Assembly: GCA_014874475.1 (NCBI GenBank)
Contig: JADBJJ010000025.1
Coordinates: 25,922-89,921 of the forward strand
Reading direction: 5' to 3'
Source of the DNA: Chloroflexota bacterium
Lineage (GTDB): Bacteria; Chloroflexota; Anaerolineae; B4-G1; DUEL01
DNA length: 64,000 nt
In this document: one piece after another, positions 55,534 through 64,000 of the stretch
Numbering within the stretch: position 1 is the first letter of the stretch
Layout of the letters: each line of letters begins with the position of its first letter
Position numbers and translations under genes: made by a program
Notes under the pieces: generated by a model
What the model saw: only the letters and a program-made list of their open reading frames with translations
Told to the model about the DNA's origin: nothing
Database searches by the model: none

Positions 55534-57339
55534 TTACCACGTTCTCATCACCAGGGGGAGATAGACGGAATAGCCGTTGGCGATGGTCACCGCCGAGGCG
55601 GTGAGCGTACTGATGCTGTCGGTGAGGGTCGCTGTGTTCACGATGGCGCGTGGGCCGGTCGCCGTGACGCTGACGGCGAAGGTGAAGGTCATCTGTTCGG
55701 TCGCACTCAGCACCCCATCCCATTCCACCCGATTGGCCGCGGGATTGAACGCGGCCCCGCCGGAGACGCTGTTGGGCACATACACCGTGCCGGCCGGGAT
55801 GGGGTCCCGCAGGTAGAGATGGGTACCCGCTCCCCACAGCCGCAGTGTATAGGTCAGCACATCGCCCATACGGGCAGTGAAACGGCTGACCCGTTTCTCC
55901 ACGTCTGGGGTGGGGTCTCCCCAGACGATCCTCAATGTGGGCTTCCCCTCGGGTTTCCAATCGCTGCTCTCGTCCGAGGAGACAAAGTACTTGCTGCTGT
56001 CGAAGTGGGTGTCGGCGGTGTAGAAGGCGACGTTCAGCGGGCGGCCCGCTGCATAGGCTTCAGCCACCGCCTGCGTAGCGTCCCACGTGTAGGGGATGCC
56101 GGGGAAATCATCGCCATCGCCGGGGGTGCGCGGGTAGACCCAGGTGGCGGCCAGGTTCTCCTTGGCCATTGGCGCGTTGTTCCAGGTGATGGTGTCTTCC
56201 CCCCAGTCCTCGGCGACGGTGAAGAGATGGATGTAGGACGGGTAGGATTGGGATGGGATGGGGCCGGCATTGCCCCACAGGTGCAGGGTGAGCGTGGCCG
56301 AGATGATGACCTTGCCCGGCGGAATCCCGTTCAGCCCGAAGCGCAAGTAGGACTTGCTCCAGCAGGGAAAGTCGCCGATCAGAGATTGACTGGCGACGAA
56401 GAGGCCCTCGTCGCCGTGGTTGATGTCACCGCCGCCCAGGTAGCCGCCGTCACAGTCGCCTCCTCCGCCCACGTAGGCGTCGGCGACCGCGCCGCCCAGG
56501 TCGCGCCGAACGACGGTCGTGCCGGTGGCGACGGCCCGGCGGGGGGAGTAGGGCGCGGGGCTGAAGGCGATTTCCCCCCACGTGCTGGGGTTATTGGCCG
56601 AGAAGGTCTCCGGCCACATCGCCGGCGGACTCACCAGTGCGGCCGGCTCCGGCGCATCCCGGTCGTAGAGGTAGACCCCCAGCCCCCAGATGGTGCCGGG
56701 CGCCGGAGCGCCGGTCAGGCCCAGGGTGGAGAAGGGGATGGTGATGACGGTGGACCAGCCGGCATCGCAGTCAAAGGGGTTGGCGGGACAGTTGCCATTG
56801 TTGTTGGGGCCGGTGTTGTACCACCCATACCCCACGCTTTCCGTCCACACTCCTGACCAGGTCTCGTTCCACCCGCTCCCCGTCCCCCGGCCATCCCGGT
56901 GGTAGGCCTCTTTGTTTTCCCCCGGCCAGGAGTGACGCCAGCCGTTGACGAAGAAATAGTCGTCCTGTTTTGGAGTGGTCGCGCGATCTCCGGCAGTGTC
57001 CAAATAGATGGCAACGCCGTCGTAAAGGCGGGGGTCTTTGTCCTCTGAGGGCATTTGCCAGAGGTAATAGTCCACCACCGTCACAAAGATGCGCAGGTGC
57101 TGGCCGGTATAGCCCACGCGCACGTCCACATAGTTATCGTTGGTGGTGGCGCGCCCGAACCAGAAGATGGAGGCGGTGTTATCGTCTATCGGGCCGGAGA
57201 CGGTTTGCCAGACGTTGACACGGCGGGTGGCGGTGGCGGCCACGCTCTGGGGATGGTCGTCCACCGGGGGGACAGTTCCCAAGAGGATCAGGGCCGCAAA
57301 CAGCGCGCCCGTTTTCTGCCATATCGTTTTCATATTCAT
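55534..57339 (-). CDS. Secreted CBM9-like/DNRLRE/DUF11 protein
   Basis: 601 residues with signal peptide (about 1-36). Residues ~45-240 are a CBM9/DOMON-like sandwich (DDNTASIFWFGRATTNDNYV, YDGVAIYLDTAGDR); ~270-480 is a DNRLRE-type domain (YLRFGLNGIPPGKVIISATL, WGEDTITWNNAP); ~490-590 is a DUF11 repeat (GDVLTYTLRLWGAG, PAGTVYVPNSVSG). It ends NGYSVYLPLVMRTW, the tail motif shared with the neighbouring secreted proteins. Third gene of the operon starting with DUF362; AAGGAG ribosome-binding site. Probably a surface glycan-binding or structural protein. Confidence 0.85.
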   Translation of the reverse strand: MNMKTIWQKTGALFAALILLGTVPPVDDHPQSVAATATRRVNVWQTVSGPIDDNTASIFWFGRATTNDNYVDVRVGYTGQHLRIFVTVVDYYLWQMPSEDKDPRLYDGVAIYLDTAGDRATTPKQDDYFFVNGWRHSWPGENKEAYHRDGRGTGSGWNETWSGVWTESVGYGWYNTGPNNNGNCPANPFDCDAGWSTVITIPFSTLGLTGAPAPGTIWGLGVYLYDRDAPEPAALVSPPAMWPETFSANNPSTWGEIAFSPAPYSPRRAVATGTTVVRRDLGGAVADAYVGGGGDCDGGYLGGGDINHGDEGLFVASQSLIGDFPCWSKSYLRFGLNGIPPGKVIISATLTLHLWGNAGPIPSQSYPSYIHLFTVAEDWGEDTITWNNAPMAKENLAATWVYPRTPGDGDDFPGIPYTWDATQAVAEAYAAGRPLNVAFYTADTHFDSSKYFVSSDESSDWKPEGKPTLRIVWGDPTPDVEKRVSRFTARMGDVLTYTLRLWGAGTHLYLRDPIPAGTVYVPNSVSGGAAFNPAANRVEWDGVLSATEQMTFTFAVSVTATGPRAIVNTATLTDSISTLTASAVTIANGYSVYLPLVMRTW

Positions 57340-57371
57340 AAGAGTCTCCTTGGGTGACGGCCACCCGACGG

Positions 57372-60300
57372 TCAGCTCTGTCTCAGAACCACGGGCAGGA
57401 AAACCTTGTATCCGTTGACGATGATGATCGCCGTGCGGGTGAGCGGGGCCAGAGGCGGCGCGGCAATGGTCACTGTATTGGAGATGGCCCGCGCTGTGCC
57501 GGCTGGCACGGTCACGGTGACCCGGTAAGTGATGGTGACGGCGCGCGTCGCGGAAAGTACCCCTGTCCAGCGCAACACCGGCGCAGCCGAGGCGTTGGGT
57601 GTGCCCAGGGTAGCGGTCAGGCTGCCGGGGACGTAGGCCAGTCCGGCCGGCACGGTATCGGTGAGGGCGACCGTTTCAGTGAATGGCCTGCCGGTGTTGC
57701 GGAGGAGGATGGTATAGGTCAGCACGTCACCGGTTTGTGGGGTCAGGGAGGACGGCCGCTTGGTGCTGGCGCTGAGGTTGGGCTGTTCCGGCTGGGCTTC
57801 TATGGTGGCGATGATCTTCTGGAGGTAATAGATGTCCCCTAATCCCCAGGGGCGGTCCAGCCAGCCCCGCAGGGTCTCCTGCGTGTCTCCGATGACGTAG
57901 GCCCTCGCCAGGAAGATAGACCAGGCCAGGTCCGGGCCGTGGAAACTGGACTCCCCGATTTCGGCCTGCAAGCCCAGGCGGGTGATGTACCAGAGAAAGA
58001 CTCCGTCGGCGTCGGTGAGGTTGCTGATGTAGTTCGTCGCCGTGATGCGGTTAGTATCGGCGATGTAGCGGCCGACCTCGGGGGTCAGGCCGAAAAAGAC
58101 GGGCGCCCGCCAGCCGGTCTGCTGGTCGCGGGGGTCGGGATAGCGGGCATTGGCAGTCGCGCGGAATCCGTTGAAGTTGAGACCTGCTGTCATCGCCTGC
58201 ACGGCGACCTGTTCCCCTTCATTGGCCTCGGCGGTGCGGCCCAGTTGCCGGGCGATGCGCGCGTAACCGATGGCCCCGCTGATGGCGGCATAGTTGTCTA
58301 TAGCGTTCTTTTTCCGGTCAAAGAGGGCGTCTATCTGCACCCAGCGGTTCTGGACGTAGGCCCAGTCGCCGGTATAGCGGGCGTAGGCCCAGAGGGCATA
58401 AAGCGTGCTGAGGGGCGGGTCCGGCGGCGGCCAGCAGTTGGGCCGGAAGGTGACCGGGTACAGTTCCCGCGCGACGCCGCTGGTCAGCCACGGGGGCGGA
58501 TTATCCCAGGGCAGGGGCTGAAGGGGCGGATAGCGGTCCATCTCGGCGGTCAGGTAGGCACGCACGCGGGTCTGCAGGTCGGACGAGAGGTACGGGTAGG
58601 CGATGCTCAGCGTGTAGACCAGTTCGCCGGGATCGAACCAGTAGATGTTGCCGGGAGAACAGGCGGCCAACCCCTCTTGGGGGTAGAGGGAATCGCCGGG
58701 GAAGAGCATCGGGGTGGTGAACCCACGCTCCAGGAAGTAGGGAAGGAGGTGGTTGTTGGTATCTACAATACGGCGCACCTCGTCGTTGAGCCGCTGGACC
58801 AGGTCGGCCGGGGCAGTGCTCACCGGACGCACCGGCTCGGTCCAGACGTAGGTGGTGAGGGATGGGGTCGCGGCGATGGACCTCACCCCACCCCCCAGCC
58901 CCCTCCCCTCTCCCGCGGTGCGGGAGAGGAGAGGAGGTGGCAACGCAGCCGCCGGGGGAGAGGCGAGGGTCCCTGCCGGCCCGATGGATGCCAGACCTCC
59001 CTCCACCACCCGCCAGAAGAGCCGCCCCGAGGCGATGACCAGCGGGCGGTGGACGTACCCTTCCCCCACCTGCGGGCCGGGGAAAGGCCAGGGGACTTCA
59101 AAGAAGGGCATCGGACCGGCGTAAGCAGGGCATTGCCCCTCGGGCGGCGGGCAAGCATTCCACTCGTTGGCCACGTTGGCGATAGCAACCAGCGCGCCGG
59201 TCTGGAGGTTCAGCGCGCCCAGCCGCTCCCAGTTGTCCACAAAGAGCAGGTTCCCGCCGATGGAAATCATAGAAGGCTCGTCGGAAGTGTAGCGCATCTG
59301 GTAGTTGAACGGCTGGCTGGCGGTCAGCCCTACGATGTCCAGCGTGGCGGGGTTCATCCGTCCCAACTCGGCATCGTATAGGGTGGTCACGTGGATGGAG
59401 CCGCCGTCGGTCTGGATGCCGTGGCGGGCGCGGTAGATCAGATAGAGGGTGCCATCTTTGACGACGGGGGGGGCCGGCACATCGCCGTTGCCGTAGGTGT
59501 AGAGGACGGGGGCCGGGCCGCGCAGAGCGCCAGTGGACGCATCCAGGGCGAAAAAGGTCTGCCGGTCGGGGTTGTTGGTCAGATGGCTCACGATGCGCTG
59601 GCGGACGGCCGCCCAGTCGGTGGCCCAATCCGGGTGGACCGGGCCGGCCTGGTCCATCACGTCATCCCCTTCGTGGAGGAGAAAGTGAAAGTTGCGCAGG
59701 GGCTGAGAACGAAAGACAACCAGGTTGCCCACCACCACGGGCCAGACGTCGCCCAGGGATTGCCCTTGCAGGCGGGTCCGCCAGCGGAGTTGGCCGTCGG
59801 AGGTACGGAGGGCGTAGGCGTAGATGTTCTCGGCGCCGAAGTAGACGGTCTGGCCGTCGGCGCTGAGGGCGGCGGAGGTGAGGATGGGGGCGCCGGTGTA
59901 ATAGTTCCAGCGCATCTGGCCGGTGGCGGCGTTCAGGGCGTAGAAATAGCCATCGGTGGAGCCGATGTAGACGGTGTTGGCGTCCACCACCGGGGCGGTG
60001 GCGATCCCGCCGCCGGTCAGGAATGACCAGACCAGGGCGCCGGTGGCGGCGTTCAGGGCATAGACCCGGCCGTTGTAGGCTCCAAAGTAGACGGTGTTGC
60101 TGTAGACGGCGGCGCTGTGGCGGATCGGCGCGCCCGTGTCGTAGGACCAGAGGATGGTGGGGCTCCCGCCGCCGGCGTCCTGGGTGGCGTTCAGGGCGTA
60201 CATCCGCCCGTTGAGGGAACCGATGAAGAGGCGGTTGCCGGCGACGACGGGCTGGGTCCGGCTGGCGAAGGGCGCCGCGTTCCAGCGCCAGTAGTAGCGG

Positions 60301-60527
60301 TAGGGCGGGTTGACCTGTTGCGGGCTGTAGCCGGTGTGTTGGGGATCGCGCTGGAGTTGCGGCCAGTCGGCGTCGGGGATGGCCTGGATGCTCGAAGTCA
60401 AATCCGGGGGATGGTCGGCAGCAGAGACGGTGGGGCCTGATGAGGCAAGACGGGGCAGGTCTGACAGAAGAAAGAGAACCGCAGCCGTCAGCAAAGCGGA
60501 CAGGACAAACCTTCGCATAGCGTTCAT
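57372..60527 (-). CDS. Secreted PQQ-propeller protein with (alpha/alpha)-barrel-like and DUF11 domains
   Basis: 1051 residues with signal peptide. Residues ~50-480 contain PQQ-like/WD40-like blades (VYFGAYNGRVYALNAATGAL, TVYIGSTDGYFYALNAATGQ). About 545-575 is a low-complexity insert, LLSRTAGEGRGLGGGV, produced by a palindromic DNA repeat read in frame. About 590-900 is helical (YWFDPGELVYTLSIAYPYL, LYALWAYARYTGDWAYV) like a six-hairpin glycosidase barrel. About 915-1030 is DUF11, and the end is NGYKVFLPVVLRQS. Overlaps the DUF362 stop by four bases. Confidence 0.85.
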   Translation of the reverse strand: MNAMRRFVLSALLTAAVLFLLSDLPRLASSGPTVSAADHPPDLTSSIQAIPDADWPQLQRDPQHTGYSPQQVNPPYRYYWRWNAAPFASRTQPVVAGNRLFIGSLNGRMYALNATQDAGGGSPTILWSYDTGAPIRHSAAVYSNTVYFGAYNGRVYALNAATGALVWSFLTGGGIATAPVVDANTVYIGSTDGYFYALNAATGQMRWNYYTGAPILTSAALSADGQTVYFGAENIYAYALRTSDGQLRWRTRLQGQSLGDVWPVVVGNLVVFRSQPLRNFHFLLHEGDDVMDQAGPVHPDWATDWAAVRQRIVSHLTNNPDRQTFFALDASTGALRGPAPVLYTYGNGDVPAPPVVKDGTLYLIYRARHGIQTDGGSIHVTTLYDAELGRMNPATLDIVGLTASQPFNYQMRYTSDEPSMISIGGNLLFVDNWERLGALNLQTGALVAIANVANEWNACPPPEGQCPAYAGPMPFFEVPWPFPGPQVGEGYVHRPLVIASGRLFWRVVEGGLASIGPAGTLASPPAAALPPPLLSRTAGEGRGLGGGVRSIAATPSLTTYVWTEPVRPVSTAPADLVQRLNDEVRRIVDTNNHLLPYFLERGFTTPMLFPGDSLYPQEGLAACSPGNIYWFDPGELVYTLSIAYPYLSSDLQTRVRAYLTAEMDRYPPLQPLPWDNPPPWLTSGVARELYPVTFRPNCWPPPDPPLSTLYALWAYARYTGDWAYVQNRWVQIDALFDRKKNAIDNYAAISGAIGYARIARQLGRTAEANEGEQVAVQAMTAGLNFNGFRATANARYPDPRDQQTGWRAPVFFGLTPEVGRYIADTNRITATNYISNLTDADGVFLWYITRLGLQAEIGESSFHGPDLAWSIFLARAYVIGDTQETLRGWLDRPWGLGDIYYLQKIIATIEAQPEQPNLSASTKRPSSLTPQTGDVLTYTILLRNTGRPFTETVALTDTVPAGLAYVPGSLTATLGTPNASAAPVLRWTGVLSATRAVTITYRVTVTVPAGTARAISNTVTIAAPPLAPLTRTAIIIVNGYKVFLPVVLRQS
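58881..58935. repeat. GC-rich palindromic repeat inserted in a coding region
   Basis: CCTCTCCCGC (58907-58916) and GCGGGAGAGG (58920-58929) form a perfect stem with 3-nt loop, flanked by CCTCACCCC and C-runs. This is the common dispersed CCTCTCCC/GGGAGAGG element type. Here it lies between the propeller and helical domains, in frame. Confidence 0.7.
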
Positions 60528-61705
60528 AGGTTCATCTTCACATAGTCAATGTGCGTATACCCGCTTCCCCACGGGTCTCCCCGTTCATAGACGCCCAGCC
60601 CGGCTGCGGCGGCCAGCCGCAGGTAGTCGGCGGCCTCGTCCCAGGCATACGGGCATCCCTCAGCGGCGAGCAGGTCGTACATCACACAGTCCACTGCCAC
60701 CGGATCGCGGGCGAAGAAAAGGCTGTTGGGGAACTGGTTACCGAAAGTGCTCCAGCGGGTCGGCACGCTGTTGGTGTTATCGCGGCTCCCGAAGAGGCCG
60801 TCCCCCAGGACCAGCACCGTCTTGTTGCGAATGTGTGAGGTCAGGTAGATATCTACTATAGGGTTGTAACTGGATGTGTACTGGCTCTCCCAGGGACCAA
60901 TATACCCGTGCAGGCTGTACGGATTGTTAATCGTACCCAGGTGGTTCTTGAAGCCCAGCGTCACACCGGTGATGGAGTGTCCTTTCATAATGGGCATATT
61001 GATGAGATAGGCGGCGTCCACCACCGCGCTGGCCAGAGACTGGGCCGGGATGCCCGGGCGGCTGAAGGAGACTGCGATCGGGAAGTCGGCGTTGTTCTCG
61101 TCGTAGAACTGGACGCCGGAGTAGAGACAGCCGTTGCGGAAGTAGGTCGGGATGGGACGGATGGCATCGTAGATGCGAATGTTCTGGGTCGCCACACCGA
61201 TCTCCACCAGTCCCCGGATCGCTGCGTTCACGGGATGGATGAGCGCGTCTATGATGTTGTCGTTGCCGCTGTTGTTAAAGTTGACCTTGATGGCGACGAG
61301 GCCGCCGGAGTAGTTGGGGATGAGGGCCCGCCAGGCATCGGCGCGGGTGGAGGTGCTGGTCAGTGCCATGACTCCCTGGTCCACCATATTGTTCACCACC
61401 GACTGGTTCACATAGTTGTAGTAGTAATTGCTGCTGCCGTTCCAGGAGGTGGCGTCTGGATCGCGGACGTGAACGACGCGCGAGGAGCCTGGGGTCGGCG
61501 TCCGGGTCGGAGTGGGTGTCGGAGTAGGCGTTGGCTGTTTCACGACCAGCGGCAAGTAAACATGGGCTGTAGGAGTGATGGGCAATTGCGCCATAGACGC
61601 CATCTCGCTGGCGCATTGCTGTAGGCTGCCGCCCATGGCGATTCCTCCCGCAGTCAGGGCCACTATTTTCAGAAAATCGCGTCGTGTGTATTCTCTTTTT
61701 GTCAT
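60524..61705 (-). CDS. Tat-exported DUF362 domain protein
   Basis: 393 residues from ATG 61705; the longer frame is unsupported. Twin-arginine signal YTRRDFLKIVALTAGG, then HVYLPLVVKQ followed by a PT-rich linker, then a DUF362 domain: VAIKVNFNNSG, YLINMPIMKGHSITGVTLGFKNHLG and FARDPVAVDCVMYDLL. DUF362 proteins of unknown catalytic role often bind an iron-sulfur cluster, but no Cys cluster is seen here. First gene of a three-gene secreted operon with its own promoter. Confidence 0.87.
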   Translation of the reverse strand: MTKREYTRRDFLKIVALTAGGIAMGGSLQQCASEMASMAQLPITPTAHVYLPLVVKQPTPTPTPTPTRTPTPGSSRVVHVRDPDATSWNGSSNYYYNYVNQSVVNNMVDQGVMALTSTSTRADAWRALIPNYSGGLVAIKVNFNNSGNDNIIDALIHPVNAAIRGLVEIGVATQNIRIYDAIRPIPTYFRNGCLYSGVQFYDENNADFPIAVSFSRPGIPAQSLASAVVDAAYLINMPIMKGHSITGVTLGFKNHLGTINNPYSLHGYIGPWESQYTSSYNPIVDIYLTSHIRNKTVLVLGDGLFGSRDNTNSVPTRWSTFGNQFPNSLFFARDPVAVDCVMYDLLAAEGCPYAWDEAADYLRLAAAAGLGVYERGDPWGSGYTHIDYVKMNL

Positions 61706-62227
61706 TTCTGCCCTACCAGCATGGAGTGCAATATCCCAGACGCCCAACCTGTGCAATGAGCCCTTGCGTTCGAGACAGCCTGTCCAAGCCTTGAACTTGC
61801 CAATAGGAGATGGGGAGAGAAGGCCGTTGGGGGTTGTGGTCCTGTGTTGAGGGAAAGTCCCTAACGCTCTCTCATTGTAGTCCAGAGCAACCCACAAGTC
61901 AATAGGACTTTGTACCCATAGCCGCAGGTAATGCTCTGCCTTCTACCAGAGGGGAATGTCTTGTGCAGGTGGACTTTTTCCCGTTCAGGCAAGCAGGGGT
62001 ATCCTGAGCCTGTCGCAAGGAGCAAGTACCCTGCGATAGGCTGATGAGCGTCTCTCCAGGCCGGGCGAGGTCAATCCAACCGGCGCCGGAGACATGCTCC
62101 TCGAGGAGGCCGCCTCCGGGCTGCACGCCGTATCGGGACTATGGTGCTCCGATGCAGAGTGGCGGGTGTGACCGAGATAATGCCTTGGGTACAGAGGGCT
62201 CTCAACTGACAGGTACCAGCCTCGATT
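61706..62227. other. Intergenic region upstream of the DUF362 operon
   Basis: Holds the promoter at 61874-61902 and a ~160-nt leader on the minus strand. Between 61980 and 62045, GCCTGTCGCA is mirrored by TGCGATAGGC with a loop of about 16, an inverted repeat of the common AGCCTGTCG type; it may end the upstream repeat-protein transcript. No further gene seen. Confidence 0.45.
61874..61902 (-). promoter_or_regulatory. Promoter of the secreted DUF362-PQQ-DNRLRE operon
   Basis: On the minus strand TTGACT (61902-61897), 17-bp spacer, TACAAT (61879-61874). Good sigma-70 match; leader about 160 nt. Confidence 0.65.
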
Positions 62228-64000
62228 TCATGGTGAGTGCACTCTGACCACGATGGGCAAATACACTCGGAACCGGGTGAGCATTACCTCGACTGTGCTG
62301 GCTGCTTCACCAGCCCTGGCCGTGATCTGGGCCACCCCCTCGGTCGTGGGTGCCGTCAGCACTGCGACCGCCCGGCCGGCCTGGGTCGTGGTGGTGTAGG
62401 TAGACCCACTCCCCAGTGTTCCCAGTGTGGTCGTAAAGACGACTTCGGTGCCATCGGCCACCGGGTAACCGGAGAGGCTGCGCACCGTCGCGCTGATGGC
62501 GCTGGTAGAGATTCCATCGGCGACAATGGCGGGCGGGCTGGCCGTAAGCAGGATGGAAGCAGGCGGTTCATTGACGGCGAACTCCCAGGTAGTGGAAACG
62601 TTATTGCCGGCGCGGTCCTGGACCAGGAGAGTGACGGTGTGGGAGATGTTGGCCAACGGCGAGATCGGTGCGGAGACGGTGTTCATTTCATAGACGACTT
62701 CCACACGAACGCCGTCTACTGTCATCGTGATGGTCGCGGGGTCTATTCCTGCCGTTTCGTCGCGGACGGTGGCGCTGATGACCGGCATCGCTGTGGTCAC
62801 CGTGCTCCCGTCCGCGGGGGACAGGTCGGCGATAACCGGCGGCGTGGCATCGTAGGTAATCTGCGCCTCTGCCCATTCGCTCTGGTTATCCACGACGTCC
62901 CGGTACTGGATACGGACGGTTTTCTCTCCGTCGTTGCCGGTCAGGGTGACCGTCACCGATGAGGTGTATGCTACCCATTGGCGTACATTTGGCGCATTCT
63001 CCAGGTCTCCATCCAGGTACATCTGGACCACGTCGTCCGAAGAGGTAAGGAGCAGATGGATTTCCCGTATTCGGGTGTACGCCCCCTCTGCAATGGAGAT
63101 GATCCCGGTGGGCGGGTTACTGTCTATGGCGAAGTTGTCGCTCTCGGCGGAGGCGGCGTGCCCCACCAAGTCGGTGGCGGTGACCCGGACGCGCACCTGG
63201 TTGCTGTCCACGGGGGGCACCGTCCAGAGGTACTGGCCGGTGTTGGCGGTGGCGGAGACGATGTCGGTGTAGTTGGCGCCGCCGTCGGTGGAGTAGGCCA
63301 GGGCGATGGGGGTGGGGCCGAAGTTAGCGTCGGTGGCGGACCAGGTGATGGTGAAGGCCGAGCCGCCGCGCAGGAGAGTGCCGGTGATGGGGGCGGTCAG
63401 GGTGACGGAGGGCGGGGAGGAGTCCACGGTGAAGTTGCCGCTCTCGGCGGAGGTGGCGTGCCCCACCTCGTCCGTAGCGGTGACCCGGACGCGGACCTGG
63501 CTGCTGTCCAGGGAGGGGACGGTCCAGGCAAACGCCCCATCGTTCTCGGTGGCGGCGGTGATGACGAAGGGGAAGGTGCTGCCGCCGTCGGTGGAGTAGG
63601 CCAGGGCGATGGGGGTGGGGCCGAAGTTAGCGTCGGAGGCGGACCAGGTGATGGTGAAGGTCTGGCCGCCGCGCAGGAGTTCGCCGCCGTCGGGGGCCGT
63701 GAGGGTGACCACAGGGGCGGTGCTGTCTATAGCGAAGTCGGCGTTGCTGGCATCGGAGGCGGAATGGCCGACGCGGTCGGTGGCGGTGACGCGGACGCGC
63801 ACCTGGCTGCTGTCCAGGGAGGGGACGGTCCAGGCAAACGCCCCATCGTTCGCGGTGGCGGAGACGATAGTGGTGTAGTTGCTGCCGCCGTCGATGGAGT
63901 AGGCCAGGGCGATGGGCTGTGCGCCGAAGTTAGCGTCGGTGGCGCTCCAGGTGATGGTGAAGGTCTGGCCGCCGCGCAGGAGTTCGCCGCCGTCGGGGGC
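62228..64000 (-). CDS. Large secreted Ig-repeat/Big_1 protein (5' end outside window)
   Basis: At least 590 residues; the frame is open to base 64000, so the listed Met at 63802 is internal. From N to C: at least three ~101-residue Ig-like repeats (each with LLRGG-FTITWSA and PIALAYSTDGG), a further Ig-like stretch, a region with MTVDGV, and an invasin/intimin-like Big_1 domain (PPAIVADGISTSAISATV). It ends FRVYLPIVVRVHSP, the shared tail motif. Probably an adhesin or S-layer-associated fibre. No enzymatic domain in the visible part. Confidence 0.85.
   Translation of the reverse strand, partial: APDGGELLRGGQTFTITWSATDANFGAQPIALAYSIDGGSNYTTIVSATANDGAFAWTVPSLDSSQVRVRVTATDRVGHSASDASNADFAIDSTAPVVTLTAPDGGELLRGGQTFTITWSASDANFGPTPIALAYSTDGGSTFPFVITAATENDGAFAWTVPSLDSSQVRVRVTATDEVGHATSAESGNFTVDSSPPSVTLTAPITGTLLRGGSAFTITWSATDANFGPTPIALAYSTDGGANYTDIVSATANTGQYLWTVPPVDSNQVRVRVTATDLVGHAASAESDNFAIDSNPPTGIISIAEGAYTRIREIHLLLTSSDDVVQMYLDGDLENAPNVRQWVAYTSSVTVTLTGNDGEKTVRIQYRDVVDNQSEWAEAQITYDATPPVIADLSPADGSTVTTAMPVISATVRDETAGIDPATITMTVDGVRVEVVYEMNTVSAPISPLANISHTVTLLVQDRAGNNVSTTWEFAVNEPPASILLTASPPAIVADGISTSAISATVRSLSGYPVADGTEVVFTTTLGTLGSGSTYTTTTQAGRAVAVLTAPTTEGVAQITARAGEAASTVEVMLTRFRVYLPIVVRVHSP
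63082..64000 (-). repeat. 303-bp in-frame tandem repeats
   Basis: Near-identical units; the marker GCGCAGGAG recurs at 63368, 63671 and 63974, giving an exact 303-bp (101-codon) period. The array continues past the window end. Confidence 0.85.

Noticed and set aside
63082..64000. CRISPR or rDNA-type repeat
   Set aside because: Units are 303 bp, coding and in frame as Ig-like domains.

Overview
The window is GC-rich bacterial chromosome. It reads as a member of the Chloroflexota (Anaerolineae/Caldilineae-like) and probably a thermophile; this is inference from gene families, because no rRNA or tRNA gene is present. Supporting signs are Pro/Thr-rich linkers after lipoboxes and membrane anchors, secreted proteins ending in a Tyr-Leu-Pro-Leu/Ile-Val-like tail, a MalT-type ATPase fused to a SARP (BTAD) domain, three tandem M42 peptidases with an M29 peptidase, and a fused S-adenosylmethionine decarboxylase/aminopropyltransferase.

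Layout: (1) 1-5.8 kb holds a membrane-anchored degenerate phosphatase-like protein, convergent clpC, and a PT-rich membrane protein with a near-leaderless promoter. (2) 5.9-14.9 kb is a peptidase island (M42 x3, M29, M28, M24) interrupted by a UDP-glucuronate decarboxylase-like gene and an orphan DNA methyltransferase. (3) 14.9-25.6 kb is all on the minus strand: solute-binding lipoprotein, sulfite-oxidase-like protein, SSB, class II aldolase, RmlC-like epimerase, a carbamoyl-phosphate module (carbamate kinase, YgeW-type transcarbamylase, PyrB-like transcarbamylase), a receiver/GAF/PAS histidine kinase and a lytic transglycosylase. (4) 26-35.3 kb, also minus: speD-speE fusion, a hicB remnant, a heat-shock operon hsp20-lon-receiver-PHP/AlbA_2, then two glycosyltransferases flanking a family-5 uracil-DNA glycosylase.

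(5) 35.5-55.5 kb, plus strand, is the most interesting part. A MalT/SARP regulator is followed by a promoter carrying three 7-bp direct repeats at 11-bp pitch directly upstream of a TATAAT box, the architecture known for SARP operators. Behind it lie a small conserved-looking protein, an SDR, three paralogous acyl-CoA ligases, three alpha/beta hydrolases, a KAS III-like protein that keeps Cys but has lost the His and Asn of the catalytic triad, a tandem hot-dog (MaoC) hydratase, and a complete Liv-type ABC importer. I read it as a regulated uptake, CoA-activation and processing pathway for an unidentified carboxylate.

(6) 55.5-64 kb, minus strand, encodes large secreted proteins: a Tat-dependent DUF362 protein, a PQQ-type propeller joined to an (alpha/alpha)-barrel-like region, a CBM9/DNRLRE/DUF11 protein, and an Ig-repeat protein running off the window end. 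No CRISPR array, insertion sequence, prophage, tRNA or rRNA was seen.
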